Source: JAGLTA01 sp034660735
GTDB lineage: Bacteria > Patescibacteriota > Patescibacteriia > JAACEG01
DNA: 11,272 nucleotides
Assembly: GCA_034660735.1 (NCBI GenBank)
Contig: JAYEJQ010000047.1
Coordinates: 1-11,272, forward strand
Direction: 5' to 3'
How positions within the stretch are numbered: the stretch's first letter is position 1; every line of letters starts with the position of its first letter. The notes beneath the pieces are model-generated. The model made no database searches, was not told the DNA's origin, and worked only from the letters and a program-made list of their open reading frames with translations. Of this stretch, positions 6,258 through 11,272 are shown in pieces. A program made the position numbers and the translations under genes.

Positions 6258-6263
6258 CCTCCT
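6258..6263 (-). promoter_or_regulatory. strong Shine-Dalgarno site AGGAGG of the exported-protein gene
   Basis: AGGAGG within an A-rich leader, 6 nt before the ATG at 6251. It is one of only two full Shine-Dalgarno sites in the window. The other precedes the 43-residue membrane protein in a nearly identical sequence context. Confidence 0.85.
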
Positions 6264-6305
6264 TTTTTTTAAATTGTTTTAAAAAATTATTAAAAAAAAT
6301 TTAAG

Positions 6306-6315
6306 ACTCGCGAGT
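6306..6315. repeat. perfect 10-bp palindrome ACTCGCGAGT in the exported-protein leader
   Basis: The palindrome lies about 55 bp upstream of the ATG at 6251. Its core CTCGCGAG also occurs in the GC-rich hairpin of E1 and in the candidate RNA at 770-777. It could be an operator, a remnant of the same repeat family, or a consequence of the general richness of CGCG words here. Confidence 0.4.
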
Positions 6316-6353
6316 TTGATTAAAAATAAATAATTTTTACGCAAACGCGCAAA

Positions 6354-6388
6354 TCTTAATATCAAGTCTTAATATCAAGTCTTAATAT
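6354..6388. repeat. 13-bp tandem repeats containing a dyad, operator-like
   Basis: TCTTAATATCAAG is repeated exactly at 6354-6366 and 6367-6379, followed by a partial third copy, TCTTAATAT (6380-6388). Each unit contains CTTAATATCAAG, whose reverse complement CTTGATATTAAG differs only at two symmetric positions, so it is a near-palindrome of the kind bound by dimeric regulators. The array covers the spacer and -10 region of the promoter whose -35 box is at 6393-6398. Confidence 0.7.
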
Positions 6389-6398
6389 AAATTGTCAA
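6369..6398 (-). promoter_or_regulatory. probable promoter of the exported-protein gene
   Basis: On the minus strand TTGACA (6398-6393) is followed after 18 nt by TATTAA (6374-6369, 4 of 6 consensus). The spacer and -10 box fall inside the 13-bp repeats, so a protein binding them would occlude or modulate RNA polymerase. The leader to the ATG is about 110 nt. Confidence 0.5.
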
Positions 6399-6458
6399 AG
6401 AACTGTTATCAAAATTAAAAATATCCTTGATTCATTATTCTTGCCTCTTAATTCTAAT

Positions 6459-6998
6459 TTATTCTAACTTCAAATTTATCTGACTAATCTTAACAAATTC
6501 TCCGCTTTTGTCAAGGTTTGGCGCGGAAATCATAAAATTTATTTTTCTGTCTTTAATGTAAGTTTTTGATAAATCAAAATTCAACTTGCCGATACACCAC
6601 TCACCTTCGGTTTTTTCGCATTTCAACTCTTCTAAATAATAACCCCAGCTATCGTTAAAAATTTGCGGTCCTATCTTTATAATCTGGTTTTCTGGTTTTT
6701 GAAAAACAAAAATAAATTCCGCGTTTTTGAATTTTGTCGTCGGCAGATAGAGACTAAAATAAACGGGATCAATAATCATTTTTTGCCAATAATCTCCGCT
6801 TTTATCCTGCTCAATTTTTAAAACGCGTCCAGCTGGCTTTAAAATTGAAATAACCGGACTATTTTTATCAAACTTATAAACAACTTTCAAACTGTCTGAA
6901 AAAAAACAATTTTTGTCCAAAAGCCAGATGAAAGTCAAAATTGGAATAGCTATTAGAATCACCCTTATTATTTTATTGATTTTGCACAATTTATTCAT
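6459..6998 (-). CDS. small membrane-anchored beta-rich protein of unknown function
   Basis: The 179-residue protein starts with a short basic segment, MNKLCKINKIIR, then one transmembrane helix VILIAIPILTFIWLL, and an extracytoplasmic part of about 150 residues with alternating strands (VYFSLYLPTTKF, AEFIFVFQKPENQIIKIG, INFMISAPNLDKSGEFVKI). This looks like a jelly-roll or lectin-like beta sandwich. The phrase YFSLYLPTTKFKNAEFIFVF resembles beta domains that I associate with membrane glycosyltransferases in Parcubacteria, a recollection and not a search result. It lies downstream of the GT39-like gene on the same strand, separated by 218 bp that contain repeat E2. There is no Shine-Dalgarno site. 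It could assist surface-glycan assembly, but the function is unknown. Confidence 0.8.
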   Translation of the reverse strand: MNKLCKINKIIRVILIAIPILTFIWLLDKNCFFSDSLKVVYKFDKNSPVISILKPAGRVLKIEQDKSGDYWQKMIIDPVYFSLYLPTTKFKNAEFIFVFQKPENQIIKIGPQIFNDSWGYYLEELKCEKTEGEWCIGKLNFDLSKTYIKDRKINFMISAPNLDKSGEFVKISQINLKLE

Positions 6999-7038
6999 AA
7001 AAATTCTTTATAATTTTTTTAGATTTTAAAAATAAAAT

Positions 7039-7196
7039 ATATGTCATTCTGAGGAGTAAAGCGACGAAGAATCTGCTTTGCTTATCATTAAAATATTATT
7101 CAAACAACTGAACAATAAACATAAAACGATTTTGAAATAATTTAACTATAGTTATGCCAGATTCTTCGCTCCCGATGGTCGCTCAGAATGACATAT
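7039..7196. repeat. MITE/REP-like repeat element E2 (158 bp)
   Basis: The ends are perfect 15-bp inverted repeats ATATGTCATTCTGAG (7039-7053 and, reversed, 7182-7196). A second shared block, CGAAGAATCTG, lies inside each end, with differing sequence between the two blocks. The AT-rich interior of about 80 bp starts TTGCTTATCA and ends TAGTTA, as in E1. The end sequence belongs to the GTCATTCTGAG...GAAGAATCT type of dispersed intergenic repeat that I know from many unrelated bacterial genomes. It lies between the GT39-like gene and the beta-rich protein gene, and its hairpins may affect transcription between them. Confidence 0.75.
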
Positions 7197-7216
7197 TTTT
7201 TAGTTAATTTCATAAT

Positions 7217-8770
7217 TCAAGGTAATTTATTGATTTTATACAGCCCGTCTGTTATTTTTTCTAATCTTAACCCGTATTTTTTAATTTTTTTATCGCTGAT
7301 AAATTCAGCGTCGGCTTCGCTTATTAAGTTGTTATAATAATAGATAGGAATATCATCAACAATTTTATTTATTTTTTCAAAAACAAAATAATCGTCAATT
7401 TCGCTTCTGATTATTTTTCTTTGCGGAAAAAAATTTTTATCCCCGTATGCTGTAATAATAATCGCATTTTTTTCAGTTGTTTTAAAAACTTCATCTGCTG
7501 TTTTTTGGTATGACAAAATATTTTTTCTAACCGATAAAATAGATTCCTCTCCGCTCAACATCGCAACATTTATTGAAAAAACCGAATAAACAGCGATAAT
7601 CGCAAAAATAAAAAATCTCCTTTTTTGATTATATATTTTTTTTAAAAAAACAACAAAAAAAGGCAGGGCAAAAACATAAATTAAAATCCAATAACGAACA
7701 TAAGAATTGCCGATTATTATATCGCTCGCGCTTATATTGTCTTTTATTTGCCAACTGCCATAATAAAAGATAAGCCATACGGAAATCAAGGAGTAAAGAG
7801 AAAGATAAATTTTTTGTGTTTTTGTCTTTTTGGTTTTTAAAAAAATAAAAAATCCTAAAATAGACGGAATTGCTAAAAACCAAAATAACTGAAAAAAATA
7901 ATTGTAAAAATTAGTTAATGCTTTCAGCGGATAAAATCCAAAAGGAAAAAATAATTTTAAAAATATTGAAAAAATATTCGCGCTGCCGCTATCCGCGCTT
8001 TGAATATTCGCTGTATATCCGCTAATAAATGGGTTTCCGTAAAGCTGGCTATTAAAATACAAAATCGGAAAAAGCGGCAAAATCAATCCTGCTAAAAAAA
8101 ATATTGCTTGTTTAAAATTTATTTGCTTTTTATAAAAGAAAAATAAAATTAAAAAAAACAGCATTAATAAAAAAATTTCAGAACTTCTGAACGCGATTGC
8201 CAAACCAAAAAATAATCCTGAAACTATTCTGTTTTTTGCAGAAAAAAAATAAAGTCCAATAATTACAAAAACAGCAAACCCGATATTGTGATACATTGAT
8301 TTTTCACTATAATACCAAAAAACAGGACAAAAAAACAGAAGCAAACTTGAAAAAAAAGCTATATTTTTATCAAATATTTTTTTAATCAATTTATAAAAAA
8401 ACAGAACCCCGATGACCGCTAAAAGCGGAGTTAAAAACGGAATAATCCAAATCCCAAAAATTTTAGCGATAAATCCGTATAACAAAATAATACCCAAAAA
8501 ACTTGTTGGCGCGATTTTTCCGTCCATAGCTTGCGTTGATCGCGGATGAATAATATCGCCGACTTCTAAATTTAACGGCTCAAAATAAGCGATTTTTCCT
8601 GTCTCCGCAAACCGTTTCGCGAAAAAATAGTTCGCTGTTTCGTCAGGCGAATTGAACTTTAAATTTTCATTCCAAGTCGTAATTGTTAAAAAAAAATAGA
8701 CAAAGAAAAAAAATCCTGCCAAAATAGAAAGAGAGAGTATTCGCCAATTGTTTTTTAGCAAATGTTTCAT
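7217..8770 (-). CDS. polytopic membrane glycosyltransferase-like protein (GT39/ArnT-like, GT-C fold)
   Basis: This 517-residue integral membrane protein has about eleven or twelve helices and a soluble C-terminal part of about 100 residues. After the first helix, the external loop carries NSPDETANYFFAKRFAETG, with the acidic pair Asp43-Glu44 where GT-C enzymes (PMT/ArnT type) hold their catalytic or metal-binding acidic residue. It is followed by HPRSTQ and the segment IAPTSFLGIILLY, typical of this group. Such enzymes move sugars from polyprenyl-phosphate carriers to lipids or proteins on the outer face of the membrane. The start at 8770 (MKHLLKNNWRIL) is preferred over an in-frame ATG at 8851, because that extension would run through a terminator (8818-8854) and a promoter (8787-8814). 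The transcript would have a leader of only about 10 nt. Confidence 0.85.
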   Translation of the reverse strand: MKHLLKNNWRILSLSILAGFFFFVYFFLTITTWNENLKFNSPDETANYFFAKRFAETGKIAYFEPLNLEVGDIIHPRSTQAMDGKIAPTSFLGIILLYGFIAKIFGIWIIPFLTPLLAVIGVLFFYKLIKKIFDKNIAFFSSLLLFFCPVFWYYSEKSMYHNIGFAVFVIIGLYFFSAKNRIVSGLFFGLAIAFRSSEIFLLMLFFLILFFFYKKQINFKQAIFFLAGLILPLFPILYFNSQLYGNPFISGYTANIQSADSGSANIFSIFLKLFFPFGFYPLKALTNFYNYFFQLFWFLAIPSILGFFIFLKTKKTKTQKIYLSLYSLISVWLIFYYGSWQIKDNISASDIIIGNSYVRYWILIYVFALPFFVVFLKKIYNQKRRFFIFAIIAVYSVFSINVAMLSGEESILSVRKNILSYQKTADEVFKTTEKNAIIITAYGDKNFFPQRKIIRSEIDDYFVFEKINKIVDDIPIYYYNNLISEADAEFISDKKIKKYGLRLEKITDGLYKINKLP

Positions 8771-8786
8771 AATTTTATTTGTTTTT

Positions 8787-8814
8787 ATTGTATCAAACAA
8801 ACTTTTTTTGGCAA
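8787..8814 (-). promoter_or_regulatory. promoter of the GT39-like gene
   Basis: On the minus strand TTGCCA (8814-8809, 5 of 6) is followed after 16 nt by TACAAT (8792-8787, 5 of 6). The start of transcription would fall near 8780, about 10 nt from the ATG at 8770. It lies just after the terminator at 8818-8854. Confidence 0.65.
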
Positions 8815-8817
8815 ATG

Positions 8818-8854
8818 AAAAAGGCCTGCTTCGCGATATTTTGCAAAACAAGCC
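8818..8854 (-). terminator. strong intrinsic terminator of the 43-residue protein gene
   Basis: Read on the minus strand, GGCTTGTTTTGC (8854-8843) pairs along all 12 positions, with three G-U wobbles, with GCGAAGCAGGCC (8834-8823), leaving an 8-nt loop, and is followed by five Us. On the plus strand the wobbles become mismatches and no U-tract follows, so it acts on the minus strand only. Confidence 0.88.
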
Positions 8855-8873
8855 CTACTGCTTCTTTGTTTAT

Positions 8874-8898
8874 CCTCTTATTTTTGAATAATAAGAGG
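8874..8898. repeat. 9-bp inverted repeat spanning the stop codon of the small gene
   Basis: CCTCTTATT (8874-8882) and AATAAGAGG (8890-8898) form a hairpin with a 7-nt loop. The small gene's stop codon (8878-8880) lies inside the downstream arm on the minus strand. No U-tract follows directly. It may protect the short mRNA or affect termination of translation. Confidence 0.55.
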
Positions 8899-9009
8899 AG
8901 CAAACTTTTCTAGATTTTCAATTAAATCGGAAATTTGAAAAATCAAAAAAATAGAAACAGCCATTACTCCTATAAAAACAATACAAAATAAAACATTATT
9001 GTAGTTCAT
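8878..9009 (-). CDS. 43-residue single-helix membrane protein
   Basis: A short frame from ATG at 9009 to TAA at 8878-8880 encodes MNYNNVLFCIVFIGVMAVSI followed by FLIFQISDLIENLEKFAPLIIQK. Residues 6-24 form one transmembrane helix, and the tail is amphipathic with an acidic ISDLIENLEKF segment. Although the gene is short, the support is good: a perfect AGGAGG (9020-9015) 5 nt before the ATG, an extended -10 promoter (9053-9045), and a 12-bp intrinsic terminator after the stop. It therefore appears to be a separate one-gene transcript between two large membrane-protein genes. I do not recognise the family. It could be a subunit or regulator of a membrane complex, or a toxin-like peptide. Confidence 0.72.
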   Translation of the reverse strand: MNYNNVLFCIVFIGVMAVSIFLIFQISDLIENLEKFAPLIIQK

Positions 9010-9014
9010 TTTTT

Positions 9015-9020
9015 CCTCCT
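9015..9020 (-). promoter_or_regulatory. Shine-Dalgarno site AGGAGG of the 43-residue protein
   Basis: A perfect AGGAGG 5 nt upstream of the ATG at 9009. This site decides the start and is the main argument for translation. Its A-rich context is nearly identical to that of the exported-protein gene at 6251. Confidence 0.85.
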
Positions 9021-9029
9021 TTTTTTAAA

Positions 9030-11272
9030 ATGTTTATGTTTATAATTATAACAATTTTAACTTTTAATTTATTTTTTTTTCAAAGTGCTGTAATTGGTGT
9101 TATTTTCGGTGCGTTCTATTTTTTTATTTTAAGTAAAAAATTAACCAAAAAATTGCACATTGGTTTAATGTACGCTTTTTTATTGGTTTTGTCAATAGTT
9201 TCTTTCATTGGCGCGGCTGTTTATTATTTTTATGAGTTAAATAATATATCTATAACTGCTGTGATTATAATTACATATTTAATTATTTTAAAAAAAAATA
9301 AAATTAAGAATTTTCAATTTCAAATTTTAAATTTTCNNNNNNNNNNNNNNNNNNNNNNNNNNNNNNNNNNNNNNNNNNNNNNNNNNNNNNNNNNNNNNNN
9401 NNNNNNNNNNNNNNNNNNNNNNNNNNNNNNNNNNNNGGCGCGGCTGTTTATTATTTTTATGAGTTAAATAATATATCTATAACTGCTGTGATTATAATTA
9501 CATATTTAATTATTTTAAAAAAAAATAAAATTAAGAATTTTCAATTTCAAATTTTAAATTTTCAATCAATTTTCAATCAATTTTTCGCCATAACAGGCGA
9601 CCACCCGTTAGGTGTGGCAATTTTAAAATTAAAAAATTTTTTAATTTTAATTTATTCTTTTTTAATTTTCATTCTATTTAAATACCTTTTTATTTTCCAA
9701 ACAACTATCTCTATCCGCTCTCCTTGGCAATTGATTCCAAACGAATTTTTTATTTTTTATTTTTTAGCAACTCTGATTTTATTGATTATCTGTTGGAAAT
9801 CAAAAACAAAAAAGCCGCTAATTTTAATCTCGGCGCATTTTTTTCTAAACGTGTCCGTTGCTTTAATTATTTATCCGATCGGTTATGGATTTGATCAATT
9901 CATACATCAGGCAACAGAAAAAGTCATCGTTGAGTATGGCGCGATTTATCCAAAGCCGCTTTATTATCTCGGGCAATACTCTTTGGTTGTTTTTTTATCA
10001 AAAATTTTCAGCGTAAATTATGTTTGGATTGACAAACTGCTTGTTCCGATAATGTTCGCGCTTTTTTTGCCAACTGTTATTTATAACTCTTTTCGTAAAG
10101 CGTTTAATTTTGACAAAAATATCTCTTTAATTTTAACGTTATTTTTTTTAATCTTGCCATTCGGATCTTTTATTGTCTCAACGCCGCAAAATTTAGCGAA
10201 TATTTTTGTTTTAATTATAATTTTTGCCGCGCTCCCATATTTAACAGGAATAACAAAATCATTTTTGCCTTTAATTATTTTATGCTTGGCAGTTTTATCA
10301 ATACACCCGATAGCAGGAATTGCGACATCAATTTTTTTGTTTTTGATTTTTTTATTAAAATTACCACGCGGGAATATGCCAAATTTACGCAAGCGAAAAA
10401 CAGCTTTAATTCTATTTTTGACATTCAGCTCAATAATCTTTCCGGCAATATTTTTAATAAATTCAAAATTCGCGAATTTATCTATTAAATCATCTTTACC
10501 AAAAATAGAAGAGGTGTTCCTATTTTTATACAAATTAAAATTCTATTTTGTTAATAATTTTAATCCAATTTTTGATTTCGCTTATTTTTACAAATACAAT
10601 TTTTATTTGCTGATTTTTTTTCCAACTGTTATTATCGCCTTAGTATACTCTAAAAAAATAAAATATTTTACTGTCTATTTTTTCACTTTTTTTATTTTAT
10701 TGCTAAATTTTTTAATTTTAAATTTTTTTTTAAAATTTGAATTTCTAATAAATTATGAAAAAAGCGATTATACGCAACGAGTAGGGCAGATAGCTTTTTA
10801 TTTTTTAATTCCGATTCTATTTTTCGGCGTTGGGCAATTTTTAAAAAAGATAAAAAAACAAAAATTTCTCCTAAAAATATTTTTCTTGATTTTTGCTTGT
10901 TCTCTTGTAACAGTTTCATTTTATTTAAGTTATCCGCGAGCGGACGATTACGAAACAAGCCATTCTTTTAATATATCCAACGCGGATATTGCCGCGGCGA
11001 GATGGATAGAGAATGACGCTCGCGGCGAAAATTTTATAGTCTTGGCAAATCAACAAGTTTCAGCAGCCGCAATCCGCGAATTCGGCTTTAAAAAATATTA
11101 CGGAAACCAATTCTATTATCCTATTCCGACAAGTTCGCCTCTTTATCAATATTATTTAAAAATGGTAAACGACGCGCCAAAAAAAGAATACGCGAAAGAA
11201 GCGATGCAAAATATCGACGTTCAGACTGGATATTTTGTTATCAATAAATATTGGTGGCGTTTTCAGGAAATA
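9030..11272 (+). CDS. very large polytopic membrane protein, glycosyltransferase-like (3' partial, interrupted by an assembly gap)
   Basis: The frame starts at ATG 9030 and is open for 102 codons up to the N gap. If one copy of the flanking 127 bp and the 100 Ns are removed (227 bp), the same frame continues without a stop to the window end, giving 672 residues so far. The protein has many transmembrane helices (for example about 3-35, 44-68, 75-88, 128-149) and a polar C-terminal domain from about residue 558 on (ADIAAARWIENDARGENFIV, then LANQQVSAAAIREFGFKKYY), resembling the soluble tails of GT-C/STT3-like membrane enzymes. I see no diagnostic catalytic motif, so glycosyltransferase is an inference from architecture and neighbours. 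Residues 88-127 look like translated repeat sequence. There is no Shine-Dalgarno site. The gene is divergent from the 43-residue protein gene, with only 20 bp between the start codons. Confidence 0.75.
9045..9053 (-). promoter_or_regulatory. extended -10 promoter for the 43-residue protein
   Basis: The minus strand reads TGTTATAAT (9053-9045), a perfect TATAAT preceded by the TGn extension. The -35 region 17 nt upstream is AT-rich without a good match. Transcription would start near 9038, about 28 nt before the ATG, and the promoter lies inside the first codons of the divergent gene. Confidence 0.5.
9210..9336 (+). repeat. left copy of a 127-bp assembly duplication flanking gap 2
   Basis: Identical to 9437-9563 and again exactly 127 bp, as at gap 1. 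It lies inside the coding frame of the large membrane protein. Confidence 0.92.
9337..9436. other. assembly gap 2 (100 N)
   Basis: Exactly 100 Ns inside a coding frame. With the adjoining duplicate it adds 227 bp, which is not a multiple of three, and shifts the frame. This is why the downstream part looks unconnected to the start. Confidence 0.98.
9437..9563 (+). repeat. right copy of the 127-bp assembly duplication flanking gap 2
   Basis: Identical to 9210-9336. Codons in this copy are in the frame that stays open to 11272. Confidence 0.92.
9526..9625. repeat. low-complexity and hairpin segment inside a coding frame, repeat-like
   Basis: TTTTCAA/TTTCAA words are repeated here, including an 11-bp tandem near 9560-9581, and are followed by a small hairpin (GCCA...TGGC with CACC/GGTG inside, about 9588-9613). 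Strings of TTTTCAATTTTCAA type are common intergenic repeats in Patescibacteria, as I recall. Here the sequence is translated as part of a hydrophilic loop (residues about 88-127) of the membrane protein. The 127-bp copies end within it. Confidence 0.45.

Noticed and set aside
6354..6388. CRISPR array or replication iterons
   Set aside because: The units are only 13 bp and directly adjacent without spacers, and no cas or replication-initiator gene is near. A promoter operator array fits better.
7217..8851. A longer start (8851) for the GT39-like protein
   Set aside because: The added 27 codons cross a strong terminator and the predicted promoter, and MKHLLKNNWRIL gives a normal membrane-protein start.
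10081..10958. Minus-strand frames opposite the large membrane protein (10081-10533 and 10692-10958)
   Set aside because: They are antisense shadows of the long plus-strand frame, Lys/Ile-rich and without domain features.

Overview
This is an AT-rich window (roughly 30% GC by eye) carrying eight protein genes. It looks like a metagenome-assembled genome of a Candidate Phyla Radiation (Patescibacteria) bacterium, most likely of the Parcubacteria type. The basis is indirect: few start codons have a Shine-Dalgarno site, nusA stands alone without rimP or infB, several large multi-spanning membrane proteins of glycosyltransferase type occur together with a small beta-rich anchored protein, and two assembly gaps break the sequence. 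No rRNA or tRNA is present, so the lineage is an inference.

Left part (1-990, minus strand). A 5'-complete, 3'-truncated gene encodes a winged-helix-like N-terminus followed by a TIR domain (1-617), a type associated with antiphage NAD-degrading effectors. Just upstream on the same strand lies a GC-rich, strongly structured segment (678-863) with a promoter-like sequence before it and a U-tract after it. I call it a candidate non-coding RNA. A bidirectional-looking terminator (899-932) separates it from the next gene.

Middle (992-5432, minus strand). This holds an M16 zinc peptidase, an EamA/DMT-family permease and nusA. The nusA leader is long and contains a consensus promoter, a terminator-like hairpin just after the expected start site, and a 156-bp repeat (E1). 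A related 158-bp repeat (E2) lies at 7039-7196. The TIR gene and the EamA gene differ from their neighbours: both avoid CGN arginine codons and lack the tetranucleotide CGCG that is frequent elsewhere, which suggests they were acquired.

Right part (5433-11272). An unrecognised exported protein has a strong Shine-Dalgarno site and tandem dyad repeats over its promoter. Next come a membrane-anchored beta-rich protein, a GT39/ArnT-like membrane protein with an almost leaderless transcript, and a 43-residue one-helix membrane protein with its own promoter, Shine-Dalgarno site and terminator. Divergent from these is a very large polytopic membrane protein that runs off the window. Together they suggest a cell-envelope or surface-glycan region.

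Both 100-N gaps (5207-5306 and 9337-9436) are flanked by exact 127-bp direct copies. That is the signature of a de Bruijn assembly at k=127 joined with a fixed 100-N spacer. Removing one copy plus the Ns at the second gap restores one uninterrupted reading frame of 672 codons. All counts and alignments here were made by eye.
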